A stretch of 45,613 nt of DNA from Rickettsia sp. Lineage in GTDB: Bacteria > Pseudomonadota > Alphaproteobacteria > Rickettsiales > Rickettsiaceae. Below the pieces are notes generated by a model. That model was not told the origin of the DNA and did no database searches. It was given only the letters and a program-made list of their open reading frames with translations. Each line of letters begins with the position of its first letter. The first letter of the stretch is position 1. Where the stretch lies: assembly GCA_023269695.1 (NCBI GenBank), contig JAHFPS010000007.1, forward strand, positions 1 through 45,613. The letters run 5' to 3'. This document shows positions 1-7,858 of this stretch, piece by piece. The position numbers and the translations under genes are program-made.

Positions 1-24
1 GAATGTCAGATGCTATCTTAACAT

Positions 25-312
25 ATGAAGCAAGTCCTCAAATTGTTAAGTCTATCACTAGTTGGAATTGGATTGTTAATCCTATTAATTCTATATTGAA
101 AGATTATTAGTATTACATATAACCAGAATCCTAGGTTAGGTGATAAGGAAATTAGATTTGCAGATAGTGATTGCACTATAATATTAGAGGTTCCTCATCT
201 TAGCTTTAGTATGGATATTATATACATAACAGATGAATTTCTAACAAAATTTAAAGGTAAGCAAAAAGAAGAAGAAAACCTGAAGAAAACAAGAGATAAA
301 GAATTGCTATAG
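25..312 (+). pseudogene. Broken gene for a small membrane-anchored protein
   Basis: Reading from ATG at 25 gives a short basic start followed by a strongly hydrophobic stretch (KQVLKLLSLSLVGIGLLILL), like a signal anchor. An in-frame TGA lies at 97-99. The same frame then stays open to TAG at 310-312 and reads like a soluble tail (IRFADSDCTIILEVPHLSFS, then a Lys/Glu-rich end). A single TGG-to-TGA change would explain the break, so I call it a pseudogene. I do not recognise the family. A second frame (3-110) also ends here and could instead be the tail of a gene that begins before the window. Both readings are uncertain. Confidence 0.35.
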
Positions 313-383
313 TTAAAATTTATAAAGCAAGATAAAAGATGGAACATTGATAACATTCAAGTATACTGGTGATTAACTATCTA

Positions 384-405
384 ATACCAGTTCGAAACTT
401 GGTAT
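384..405. repeat. Short imperfect inverted repeat upstream of holC
   Basis: ATACCA at 384-389 pairs with TGGTAT at 400-405, with GTT/AAC extending the stem around a small loop. No T-run follows, so a classical terminator is unlikely. It lies in the short gap between the broken gene and holC and could be a weak regulatory hairpin. No function is claimed. Confidence 0.35.
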
Positions 406-427
406 CTTAACTTAAGAAAGAATAATC

Positions 428-889
428 ATGCAACAATTTAGTCTTTATCATACTGCCGAAGGATTATTATATAAAACAACATGTCTTTTAGTGGAAAAAT
501 CTTATCATAGTAATTTGAGAATTGTGGTTTTAGCTCCAGATATTGAAGTCCAAGAATCACTAAATAAGATGATATGGACTTATTCTAGAAAACAATTTAT
601 TCCGCATGGTAGTAAGCTTGATCCATTACCAGAGAGACAACCAATCTATATTACTCATCAGTTAGAGAATCCTAATCAAGCTACAATCCTAATAATCATT
701 GCCCCATTTGATATACAAGAAATCCTTAGTAACAAACATTATATCATGCATTTTCAGAGAATAGTTATAATATACGATGCTTTAGATAATTTAAATTTAG
801 TAATTAAAGCAATAAATGAACTAACTATTGCAACACCGATAATTGATTGTTATAAACAGAATCCAATGGGAACGTGGAGTAAGGTTTAA
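428..889 (+). CDS. holC: DNA polymerase III chi subunit (HolC)
   Basis: The 153-residue protein has the typical HolC length and layout: an N-terminal FSLYHT...LLYKTTCLLVEK segment, where family members take apart the primer-polymerase handoff, then IWTYSRKQFIPHG, which resembles the conserved Trp-containing motif followed by PHG. Chi links the clamp loader to single-strand-binding protein at the replication fork and works with psi (HolD), although many alphaproteobacteria lack a recognisable psi. The start is the only ATG that fits. The stop at 889 is followed one base later by a mini palindrome (891-921), and glyQ comes next on the same strand. The identification comes from motifs and length, without a search. 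Confidence 0.85.
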   Translation: MQQFSLYHTAEGLLYKTTCLLVEKSYHSNLRIVVLAPDIEVQESLNKMIWTYSRKQFIPHGSKLDPLPERQPIYITHQLENPNQATILIIIAPFDIQEILSNKHYIMHFQRIVIIYDALDNLNLVIKAINELTIATPIIDCYKQNPMGTWSKV

Positions 890-890
890 A

Positions 891-921
891 TATAGCTAAC
901 CCATAGTCCTGGTTAGCTATA
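891..921. repeat. Mini palindrome made of the two ends of family A
   Basis: TATAGCTAACC (891-901) and GGTTAGCTATA (911-921) form a perfect 11-bp inverted repeat around a 9-base loop. These are the outer ends of the full family A elements, here without the CGTCATTGCGAGG core. It begins one base after the holC stop codon and may act as a transcript-end hairpin. Shorter relatives sit at 30160-30182 and 33002-33024. Confidence 0.75.
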
Positions 922-955
922 ATATTTCTTCAAAGGAGCAAACAAATTTACCAAT

Positions 956-1840
956 ATGCAAAAATTATCATTTCAGCAAATTATATTAACCCTGCAGAAT
1001 TACTGGCAAGATTATGGTTGTGCGATTTTGCAACCATATGATGCTCATGTTGGAGCTGGTACCTTTCACCCTGCCACTGTACTACGAAGCTTTAGCAAGA
1101 AACCTTGGTTTGTAGCTTATGTTCAGCCTTCCCGGCGTCCTCATGATAGCAGATACGCCATGCACCCTAATAGAATGCAGCATTATTATCAATTTCAGGT
1201 TATACTAAAACCATCTCCTGATGATATACAACAACTATACTTAAAAAGTCTTGAATGTCTTGGTATAGATTTGCAGAAACATGATATTAGGTTTGTTGAA
1301 GATGATTGGGAGTCTCCTAGTCTTGGGGCTGCTGGGCTTGGTTGGGAAATATGGTGTGATGGTATGGAAGTATCACAATTTACTTATATGCAACAAATTG
1401 GTGGTATTGATTGTCGTCCAGTGGCTGGTGAAATTACCTATGGTTTAGAACGTCTAGCACTTTACATACAAGGAATCAATGAGGTAAAAAATCTTGATTG
1501 GAATGGTCAGGTTGGAGAAAAGGCTTTAACCTATGGTGAAGTAGATTTTGCAGCTGAAAAACAATTTTCGAAGTTTAATTTAGAATTAGCTGATATAGCA
1601 ATATTATCTCAGCATTTTATTGATAGTGAGAAACAATGTAATCAATTAATCGCTGCAGATTTACCGTTGCCAGCTTATGATTATTGTATTCAAGCTAGTC
1701 ATCTTTTTAACCTGTTAAATGCTCGGGGGGTAATTAGTGTAACAGAGAGAGCATCTTACATACTCAGGATACGTAATTTGGCAAAAATATGCTGTAATAA
1801 ATGGTTAGAACTAGAAGAAGGAATTTTGAATAAAACCTAA
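956..1840 (+). CDS. glyQ: Glycyl-tRNA synthetase alpha subunit
   Basis: The 294-residue class II synthetase alpha chain has the hallmark opening [19 protein letters not shown] and IMQPY-like [17 protein letters not shown], the motif 2 region ([18 protein letters not shown]) and the late [20 protein letters not shown] segment that forms the adenylation pocket. It charges tRNA-Gly together with GlyS as an alpha2beta2 enzyme. The length is normal and, unlike glyS, it carries no insert. AAGGAG lies 17 bases before the ATG, farther than usual, but no better in-frame start exists. glyS follows after a gap filled mainly by a family B repeat, so the two may still be co-transcribed. Confidence 0.97.
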   Translation: MQKLSFQQIILTLQNYWQDYGCAILQPYDAHVGAGTFHPATVLRSFSKKPWFVAYVQPSRRPHDSRYAMHPNRMQHYYQFQVILKPSPDDIQQLYLKSLECLGIDLQKHDIRFVEDDWESPSLGAAGLGWEIWCDGMEVSQFTYMQQIGGIDCRPVAGEITYGLERLALYIQGINEVKNLDWNGQVGEKALTYGEVDFAAEKQFSKFNLELADIAILSQHFIDSEKQCNQLIAADLPLPAYDYCIQASHLFNLLNARGVISVTERASYILRIRNLAKICCNKWLELEEGILNKT

Positions 1841-1848
1841 ATACTGAA

Positions 1849-1932
1849 TGTCATTCCCGCGTAGGCGGGAATCTATAATATTTCAGGATTTTTTGAGTGT
1901 TATTTTAGATCCCCGCCTACGCGGGGATGACA
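1849..1932. repeat. Family B repeat (long-loop copy) between glyQ and glyS
   Basis: TGTCATTCCCGCGTAGGCGG opens the element and CCCGCCTACGCGGGGATGAC closes it. Each end forms its own GC hairpin (CCCGC/GCGGG type), and the two ends also pair with each other. The AT-rich centre is longer than in other B copies. The element separates two genes whose products form one enzyme. Confidence 0.8.
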
Positions 1933-1992
1933 AACATTGTGAACCTGTTTTGTTCAAATTTCTTTTACAACCTAAGATAAAGAAGAGTTAAT

Positions 1993-4431
1993 ATGAGTGA
2001 GTTATTACTGGAAATTTTTAGCGAAGAAATACCAGCTTTAATGCAGAAAAATGCAGCAGAAGCTTATAAAACCATATTTACGACAATCTTGCAAGAGAGT
2101 GAGTTAGTTGCTGATGTTCAGCTATATGTTGGATCTAGGAGAATTGCTGTACATATTACAAATTTACCAAAATCTATACCACCAAAAGAAATTACCATAA
2201 GAGGACCGAAAGTTTCGGCAACGCAGCAGGCTATAGAAGGGTTTTGTCGGTCAAATAATATTGAGCAAAATAAATTATCTACGCTATTAGTGCAAGGGCA
2301 ATTATATTATATAATAGTAAAGAGTACCACAGAAACCGATATACGAATATTATTGCAAGAGATAATTCCTAAAGCAATTAGTAAGTATATTTGGTCAAAA
2401 TCTATGTATTGGGGGAATTATGACATAAGTTGGATTAGACCGATTAGGAATATTTTATGTATATTTGATGGAGAAATACTAGCCATTAAGTATGGACATT
2501 TGACGGCAAATAATATTACCTTTGGACACAGATTTCTTAGTCCTGAATCAATTGCTAACTCAAATGATCTGGAGAATTGGAACGTAAAACAAGGGGTGAG
2601 CGAGCGGAGCGTACAGCTAGTACGTGAGCACGCGAATGCCCCGAAGTTTTGCGGAGCCAATTCTTCAAAGCATTTGAGTATATACAGCTTTTCTGAGTAC
2701 CAGACTAAGCTGCGGGAGAGTAATGTCATTATTGACCAAGAAGAACGCAAGGAGATAATAAAAAGCCAACTATCAAAAATAGCCAAGTCACTTAATTTAG
2801 TTATCAAAGACGATGAAAAATTGTTAGAAGAAGTAACAGGACTAGTAGAATTGCCAGTGGTTATGGTGGGTAAAATACCTGCGATCTTTTTGCAGTTACC
2901 TAGTGAAGTGCTAGTTAGCTCAATGCGTACCCATCAGAAATATTTTAGTGTTTTTGATGAAGTTGGCAATTTTGCTCCTTATTTTCTTTTTGTTAGTAAT
3001 ATGCCACATGATCAAAACATCATAGTAAGTGGTAACGAAAAGGTACTAGCTGCTAGACTATCTGATGCATTATATTTTTATCAGCAGGATTTATCTAATA
3101 GTTTAGAATCAAAATTGTCAAAACTTGAGCAGATAACTTTCCATGCAAAGCTTGGCAGTATAAAGCAAAAAACAGAGAGAATGGCTGATATTTGTAATTA
3201 TCTAATGCCAGGAAATCAGGATTTGCAACTAGCAACTAGACTTTGTAAAAGTGATCTAACAACTGAAATGGTAGGAGAATTTCCTGAACTGCAAGGTATT
3301 ATGGGATATTATTACGCCAAAGCCGAATGGTTAAATGATCAGATTGCCTTGGCAATAAGAGATCATTATAAACCACAAGGACCATCGGATAGTTTGCCAA
3401 TGGGAAATAGTGCAATATTGGCAATTGCTGATAAACTGGATAGTTTAGTAGGTTTGATATTAATAGGAGAAGAGCCAAGTGGTTCAAGAGATCCTTACTC
3501 ACTCAGACGTCAAGCATTAGGTATTATTAGGATAATTTTAGCTAATAGACTTCCTGCAAAAGTCGCTTGTGCTGAGGGATTTGAAGGAGACGCGGAACGC
3601 AGAACCGCAGCGTACTCTAGTGTACGTGAGGATTCGAGTACCGCATCGACGTACAAATCACCAGCAGAAGTAGAGTTTTGCAAGAAGTCTAATAAATTAA
3701 CTATCGATATTAAGGAATTAGTTGTGTATGTAATTCAGCTATACTCTGAAGGAAATATAACGTGTATAGCTAATCCAACTAACATTACTCCCAATTCACA
3801 AACGTCATTGCGAGAAGCCACTTTAGTGGCGACGAAGCAATCCAGAGAAGTGATTAGCAATGGATTGCTTCGTCGGCTCACGCCTTCTCGCAATGACGCC
3901 AATACTGATCAGGTTAGCGATAATAGAAGTAGTCAGATAATCTTAGAGTTTTTAGAAGAACGAGCCAAATATTATTTTAAAAATCACTATGATCTATCGT
4001 TAATTAATGCAGTACTTGATTTTGATATTGAAGGAGATCTAGTGGTTAGCGAAATAAAGCTTGTCTCCTTACAAAAATTTCTAGCTGGAGTTGATGGTGA
4101 GAATTTATTAACTATTTATAAAAGAGCAAATAATATACTAGAAGGTAATAATATAGCAGGAGAGGTTAATCAAAACGCTTTTATTTCACAATATGAGCAA
4201 CAATTATTTTTATCATTGGGAAACGTTTCTAAGAAAATAGATAGATACATTGCCGAAAAAGATTTTACCAAGGCATTGAGTGTGCTACTAGAAATGTTGA
4301 AACCTATTAATGATTTTTTTGATAATCTGATGGTTAAAGATAAAGATCGTACAATTGCTAATAATCGTTTATTGTTGCTAAAAATGGTAACACAATTATT
4401 TGATAAATTAGCAAAATTTAGTGCTTTATGA
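1993..4431 (+). CDS. glyS: Glycyl-tRNA synthetase beta subunit with three in-frame repeat inserts
   Basis: GlyS partners GlyQ in charging tRNA-Gly. The family start (SELLLEIFSEEIPALMQ), GSRRIAVHI, IRGPKV, MRTHQKYF, KLSDALYFYQ-like LSDALYFYQQD, GSRDPYSLRRQALGIIRII and a helical C-terminus (FLEERAKYYF, then DNLMVKDKD) are all present in order. The protein is 812 residues, whereas the family is usually about 650-700. The excess matches three inserts that keep the frame: a palindrome at about 2571-2669, the 142-bp RPE-like element at 3548-3689 and a family A repeat at 3803-3898. All known core motifs lie outside the inserts. The stop overlaps the next gene by 4 bases (ATGA), which suggests translational coupling. 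Confidence 0.96.
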   Translation: MSELLLEIFSEEIPALMQKNAAEAYKTIFTTILQESELVADVQLYVGSRRIAVHITNLPKSIPPKEITIRGPKVSATQQAIEGFCRSNNIEQNKLSTLLVQGQLYYIIVKSTTETDIRILLQEIIPKAISKYIWSKSMYWGNYDISWIRPIRNILCIFDGEILAIKYGHLTANNITFGHRFLSPESIANSNDLENWNVKQGVSERSVQLVREHANAPKFCGANSSKHLSIYSFSEYQTKLRESNVIIDQEERKEIIKSQLSKIAKSLNLVIKDDEKLLEEVTGLVELPVVMVGKIPAIFLQLPSEVLVSSMRTHQKYFSVFDEVGNFAPYFLFVSNMPHDQNIIVSGNEKVLAARLSDALYFYQQDLSNSLESKLSKLEQITFHAKLGSIKQKTERMADICNYLMPGNQDLQLATRLCKSDLTTEMVGEFPELQGIMGYYYAKAEWLNDQIALAIRDHYKPQGPSDSLPMGNSAILAIADKLDSLVGLILIGEEPSGSRDPYSLRRQALGIIRIILANRLPAKVACAEGFEGDAERRTAAYSSVREDSSTASTYKSPAEVEFCKKSNKLTIDIKELVVYVIQLYSEGNITCIANPTNITPNSQTSLREATLVATKQSREVISNGLLRRLTPSRNDANTDQVSDNRSSQIILEFLEERAKYYFKNHYDLSLINAVLDFDIEGDLVVSEIKLVSLQKFLAGVDGENLLTIYKRANNILEGNNIAGEVNQNAFISQYEQQLFLSLGNVSKKIDRYIAEKDFTKALSVLLEMLKPINDFFDNLMVKDKDRTIANNRLLLLKMVTQLFDKLAKFSAL
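2571..2669. repeat. Palindromic element (third RPE-like type) inside glyS
   Basis: GGAGAATTGG at 2571-2580 pairs imperfectly with CCAATTCTTC at 2658-2667, followed inward by AAAAC/GTTTTG, GGGG/CCCC and a central CGTAC(5)GTACG hairpin. It is translated in frame and adds about 33 residues between GHRFLSPE and the conserved YQTKLRES region of GlyS. The composition is richer in G+C than its surroundings. It differs in sequence from the 142-bp family. The exact edges are estimated from the arms. The recurring 16-mer AAAGCATTTGAGTATA adjoins it at 2667-2682. Confidence 0.7.
3548..3689 (+). repeat. 142-bp RPE-like palindromic element (family C), copy 1, inside glyS
   Basis: The ends GACTTCCTGCAAAAGTC and GAGTTTTGCAAGAAGTC are inverted repeats with two mismatches. 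The centre has a GCGTAC...GTACGTGAG hairpin. It is translated as part of GlyS (AEGFEGDAERRTAAYSSVRE and so on). TAATA flanks both sides, and 142 plus a 5-base duplication is 147 bases, exactly 49 codons, which would explain why the frame survives. The family resembles the Rickettsia palindromic elements known to sit inside genes. Confidence 0.88.
3803..3898. repeat. Family A repeat translated in frame inside glyS
   Basis: CGTCATTGCGAGAAGCCACT opens a 96-bp copy and CCTTCTCGCAATGACG closes it, with the usual GACGAAGCAATCCA/TGGATTGCTTCGTC inner stem. The side hairpins are GCCACTTTAGTGGC on the left and GGCTCACGCC on the right. It is the same element that fills intergenic gaps elsewhere in the window, yet here it is read through as 32 codons of GlyS (SLREATLVATKQS... 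LLRRLTPSRND). The outer TATAGCTAACCC arms are absent. Confidence 0.9.
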
Positions 4432-5522
4432 CGGATATATTACGACAGGCTGCCAAATTTATAAAATCTGGTAATATAGTAGCATTTCCAACAGAAACAG
4501 TATATGGACTTGGGGCAGATGCTAGTAATGAACAAGCTTGTCAGAAGATTTTTAAGATAAAAAAGCGTCCAAGCATAAATCCTCTGATTGTCCATGTGGC
4601 AACCATGAGACAAGCTAAAACTATCGGGGAATTTAATGCAGATGCTGTTAAGTTAAGTGAGGTATTTTGGCCAGGACCTTTATCGATTGTTGTACCATTA
4701 AAAAGTGGGGCAAATATAGCTGAATCAGTATTATCCGGTCTGACAACGGTTGCACTCCGTATACCATCACATAATATGGCTTTGGAGCTAATAAGAAAGT
4801 CAGGTACGTCAATAGCGGCACCTAGTGCTAATCCATCAGGTTATATCAGTGCTACTACTTTACAGCATGTAAAAGAACATTTTGCAAATGACCAAGATGT
4901 TTTTATTTTGGGAGATGATTCAAGGCTTTCTGCAAAAGTCGCTTATGCTGAGGGATTTGAAGGAGACGCGGAACGCAGAACCGCAGCGTACTCTAATGTA
5001 CGTGAGGATTCGAGTACCGCATCGACGTACAAATCACCAGCAGAAGTAGAGTTTTGCAGAAAGTCTAATGACTATAAGTGTCAGTATGGTATAGAGTCAA
5101 CCATAGTAGATAGTACTACTAACAACTTAACTATTTTGCGAGACGGTTTTATTACGCTGGAAGCGTTAGAGAAGGTTCTTGGTAAGAAACTAGATAAAGC
5201 ACCTGCCTTGATGCAAATTAAAGCTCCAGGTATGATGAATAAACATTACTCGCCAAGAGTTAAAATGAGACTGAATGCAGAGAGTTTAGAAGCTAATGAG
5301 GTAGGTCTTAATTTTGCTGATAGTAAGCTAGAGGGTAATTTTTCGCTTAATTTAAGTTTAACCGGAGACTTAATTATCGCTGCTAGCAACTTATTTGCCA
5401 GTCTTAGAATATTGGATAATTACGCAGAATTAAATGGATTAGCAATTGCCGTTGCCTCCATCCCAGAAGTTGGTATCGGCGTTGCAATCAATGATCGACT
5501 CAAAAGAGCGGCGGTAAAATGA
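4428..5522 (+). CDS. Threonylcarbamoyl-AMP synthase (Sua5/YwlC type) with RPE-like insert
   Basis: The enzyme makes threonylcarbamoyl-AMP from Thr, bicarbonate and ATP for t6A37 of ANN-decoding tRNAs. Visible signs are IVAFPTETVYGLGADA, the KIKKRPSINPLIVHV substrate loop, FWPGPLSIVV, TVALRIPSH and SIAAPSANPSG. A C-terminal Sua5 domain of about 100 residues follows APGMMNKHYSP, so it is the long Sua5 form and not the short TsaC form. At about residues 166-213 it carries the 142-bp element, in the same reading phase and with almost the same peptide as in GlyS, just before QYGIESTIVD. Without it the length is near 315, normal for the family. It overlaps glyS and ftsY by 4 bases each. Confidence 0.93.
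   Translation: MTDILRQAAKFIKSGNIVAFPTETVYGLGADASNEQACQKIFKIKKRPSINPLIVHVATMRQAKTIGEFNADAVKLSEVFWPGPLSIVVPLKSGANIAESVLSGLTTVALRIPSHNMALELIRKSGTSIAAPSANPSGYISATTLQHVKEHFANDQDVFILGDDSRLSAKVAYAEGFEGDAERRTAAYSNVREDSSTASTYKSPAEVEFCRKSNDYKCQYGIESTIVDSTTNNLTILRDGFITLEALEKVLGKKLDKAPALMQIKAPGMMNKHYSPRVKMRLNAESLEANEVGLNFADSKLEGNFSLNLSLTGDLIIAASNLFASLRILDNYAELNGLAIAVASIPEVGIGVAINDRLKRAAVK
4924..5065 (+). repeat. 142-bp RPE-like palindromic element (family C), copy 2, inside the Sua5 gene
   Basis: GGCTTTCTGCAAAAGTC and GAGTTTTGCAGAAAGTC form the terminal inverted repeat. Nearly all internal bases match the glyS copy about 1.4 kb upstream, in the same orientation and the same codon phase. The peptide is the same except at a few residues. 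Unlike the glyS copy, no clear flanking 5-base duplication is visible (TTCAA left, TAATG right). Confidence 0.88.
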
Positions 5523-6430
5523 CATCGATATTTACTAAATTAAAGCAGGTATTAGTTAATAGTTCGAGTAAAATATCTTCGGGCATTGACCAAATATTTT
5601 ATAAGAAAAAGCTAGATGAGCAAACTTTACATGAACTAGAAGAATTGTTAATATCTGCAGATATAACTGCCTCTGTAGCAATAGAACTGGTCAATAAACT
5701 AAGAGCTATCAAATTTGATAAAGAAGTAAGTAGTTTGGTAATCAAAGAACAGCTTGCCGACATTATCGGGCAATTATTGATAAAAACTAGTAAAAATTTT
5801 GAATTACACGATAAAAAGCTTAATGTCATACTAGTTTGTGGTGTTAATGGTTCAGGGAAAACTACTACCATAGGCAAGTTGGCTAGCATTTATCGTAAAC
5901 AGGGTAAGAAAGTAGCAATTGCCGCTTGTGATACATTTAGAGCTGCTGCTGTTAGTCAATTATCTAGCTGGGCTGATAAAAGTGGCTCAATATTTATCGC
6001 CGGTGAAGAATTAGCTGATCCTGCTAGTGTTGCTTATCTTGCTATGCAGTCTTCATTAGAGAGTGAGGTTGATGTATTATTTATTGATACAGCCGGTAGG
6101 TTACATAACCAGAAGAATCTGATGGAAGAACTTGCTAAAATTGTTAGGGTTATTAAGAAGATTGATGATACAGCTCCTCACCATAGCATATTAGTAATTG
6201 ATGCGACCACTGGGCAAAATGTATATAACCAAGTTGAACAATTTACCGCTATTGCTAACATAACAAGTTTGATAGTTACTAAATTAGATGGTACGGCAAG
6301 AGCTGGTGTAGTGGTTGGTGTTGTGCAAAAATTTGCCTTACCAGTATGTTTTTTAGGAGTAGGGGAGAAGATAGACGATCTAAAACCGTTTGACCCGGCT
6401 GCGTTTGCTAGTAATTTAGTAGGAAATTAA
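5519..6430 (+). CDS. ftsY: Signal recognition particle receptor FtsY
   Basis: FtsY is the SRP receptor GTPase that delivers ribosome-nascent chain complexes to SecYEG at the inner membrane. The 303-residue protein consists of the N helical bundle (residues about 1-100) and the G domain: GVNGSGKTTT P-loop from residue 108, DTFRAAA, DTAGR, TKLDGTARAG and the closing GVGEKIDDLKPFDP. The acidic A domain of E. coli is missing, as is usual in alphaproteobacteria. The ATG overlaps the Sua5 stop by 4 bases, giving a coupled glyS-sua5-ftsY run. The gap after it holds a composite repeat. Confidence 0.97.
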   Translation: MTSIFTKLKQVLVNSSSKISSGIDQIFYKKKLDEQTLHELEELLISADITASVAIELVNKLRAIKFDKEVSSLVIKEQLADIIGQLLIKTSKNFELHDKKLNVILVCGVNGSGKTTTIGKLASIYRKQGKKVAIAACDTFRAAAVSQLSSWADKSGSIFIAGEELADPASVAYLAMQSSLESEVDVLFIDTAGRLHNQKNLMEELAKIVRVIKKIDDTAPHHSILVIDATTGQNVYNQVEQFTAIANITSLIVTKLDGTARAGVVVGVVQKFALPVCFLGVGEKIDDLKPFDPAAFASNLVGN

Positions 6431-6448
6431 CAAGTACTTTTACCCAGA

Positions 6449-6568
6449 CGTCATTGCGAGGAGCCACTTTAGTAGCGACGAAGCAATCCTGTTTTGTGTC
6501 ATACCTGCGAAAGCAGGTATCTAAAAATTCATGAGATATTATAGATTCCCGCCTACACGGGAATGACA
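6449..6568. repeat. Composite A/B repeat lacking the right half of A
   Basis: CGTCATTGCGAGGAGCCACT starts the left arm of family A, which runs to AAGCAATCC. TGTCATACCTGCG then starts family B, which ends with CGGGAATGACA at 6568. The right arm of A is missing. A further partial B end (GGGATGACA) follows at about 6580 and supplies an upstream in-frame ATG for the next gene. Confidence 0.75.
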
Positions 6569-6623
6569 AGAGAAGGCAGGGATGACATCTTTGTCGTTTA
6601 AACCACATAATCTAGGATTGTTA

Positions 6624-7814
6624 ATGAATATCATAACAAGAGAATTATCTATCCAATCCAATTATTACAAAGAGATTTTGTCAATAATTAAACTAGGTGG
6701 TGGAGTGGCAAGGATTGTCGGGGGAGCCGTTCGGGATGCTATTCTTGGTGTCGTCAATTATGACATTGATATAGCAACCAATTTATTACCAGAGCAAGTA
6801 ACAGATATTTTATCAACAGCCAACATTAAAGTCATCCCAACTGGCATAAAATATGGTACAGTTACGGCTTTATTAAATAATGAAAAATTTGAGATTACTA
6901 CACTTAGGAAAGATATAAAATGTGATGGTAGGCACACAGAAGTCGTATTTACTGATGATTTTATGGAGGATGCTGCTAGAAGAGATTTTACTATTAACGC
7001 ATTAAGCTATTGTCCATTTGAGCATAAAATTTATGATTATTTCAGCGGAATAGATGACTTGCGAGAATCTAAGGTAATATTTATCGGACAAGCATTTGAA
7101 CGGATTGAAGAAGATTTTTTACGTATTTTACGATTTTTCCGTTTTTCCTGCTATTATGCAACACAGCTGGATACTAGTGGGCTAAATGCCTGTATTAAAT
7201 TGCGAGAAAATCTTAAATTACTATCAGAAGAACGGGTAAAATGGGAGATGGACAAATTAATTATCTCAGATAATAGTCCTAATATTTTGCAGCAAATGTT
7301 TGATAATGGCATATTGCAAATAATATTACCAGTTAGTAAGTTTGATAAAAAATATTTGATGGAAGCAATTAATTTCGGTTCTTTAGAGCCTTACACTAGA
7401 TATTCACTCTTATTCTATCACATACAGAACCTACCACTAAGTGATTTACTAAATTTAAAATTTTCTCGGCAACAAGCAATCAAAATCATTGCTATACTTA
7501 GATTTGTTAATAAAGAAATCAACGAATTTACATTAAGAGAAATTTGGTGGGAAAGTACTGATTATCCGGATGATTACCTGCAATATATAATTATTCTAGT
7601 ATCATTAGGCAAATTAAATAGAGATATAGCAAACAAATTTCTAGATACATACAAATCTAAACCCCGACCAATATTTCCGATAAATGGGCATGACTTGCAG
7701 AAAATAAATATTCATGGTCAAGCTATTGGCATAATGATAGGTAAATTAAAGAAATTTTGGATTGCAAGTGATTTTACGCTTAATAAGCATCAATTACTTG
7801 ATAAAATAGTATAA
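6624..7814 (+). CDS. CCA tRNA nucleotidyltransferase / poly(A) polymerase family protein
   Basis: A class II nucleotidyltransferase: RIVGGAVRDAILG is the GG..VRD motif, DIDIAT carries the two metal-binding aspartates, then RKDIKCDGRHTEVVF, DAARRDFTINA (motif with the RRDFTINA core), YFSGIDDL and RIEEDFLRILRFFRF. It adds or repairs the CCA end of tRNAs, or adds poly(A); sequence alone does not separate the two, but Rickettsiales normally have a single CCA-adding member. An in-frame ATG at 6582 lies inside a repeat remnant (GGGATGACAT), whereas ATG 6624 has AGGA six bases upstream, so I take 6624, giving 396 residues. Confidence 0.9.
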   Translation: MNIITRELSIQSNYYKEILSIIKLGGGVARIVGGAVRDAILGVVNYDIDIATNLLPEQVTDILSTANIKVIPTGIKYGTVTALLNNEKFEITTLRKDIKCDGRHTEVVFTDDFMEDAARRDFTINALSYCPFEHKIYDYFSGIDDLRESKVIFIGQAFERIEEDFLRILRFFRFSCYYATQLDTSGLNACIKLRENLKLLSEERVKWEMDKLIISDNSPNILQQMFDNGILQIILPVSKFDKKYLMEAINFGSLEPYTRYSLLFYHIQNLPLSDLLNLKFSRQQAIKIIAILRFVNKEINEFTLREIWWESTDYPDDYLQYIIILVSLGKLNRDIANKFLDTYKSKPRPIFPINGHDLQKINIHGQAIGIMIGKLKKFWIASDFTLNKHQLLDKIV

Positions 7815-7826
7815 TTATCGTATAAT
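7798..7826 (+). promoter_or_regulatory. Sigma-70-type promoter of the toxin-antitoxin pair
   Basis: TTGATA (7798-7803) and TATAAT (7821-7826) are separated by exactly 17 bases. The -35 box overlaps the last codons of the upstream nucleotidyltransferase gene. The start point would fall within or next to the dyad at 7830-7852, as expected for an autoregulated toxin-antitoxin operon. Confidence 0.65.
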
Positions 7827-7829
7827 AAA

Positions 7830-7852
7830 TTCCTAAGGCACTAAATTAGGAA
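7830..7852. promoter_or_regulatory. Dyad operator candidate in front of the toxin-antitoxin pair
   Basis: TTCCTAA (7830-7836) and TTAGGAA (7846-7852) form a perfect 7-bp inverted repeat with a 9-base spacer. It sits between the -10 box and the ATG at 7859, and the right arm also supplies AGGAAAA as a ribosome-binding site. Binding here by the antitoxin would block both transcription and translation. Operator function is an inference from position. Confidence 0.5.
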
Positions 7853-7858
7853 AATGCT

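Noticed and set aside
97-99. TGA read as selenocysteine or tryptophan
   Set aside because: No selenocysteine insertion hairpin was seen, and TGA is used as a normal stop elsewhere (for example ubiD and the IMPase-like gene).
2418-2807. Open frame on the minus strand within glyS
   Set aside because: Antisense to a well-supported gene, no known motif; one of many shadow frames.
6582-6623. Upstream start for the CCA nucleotidyltransferase
   Set aside because: The ATG belongs to a repeat remnant and the later ATG at 6624 has AGGA at good distance.
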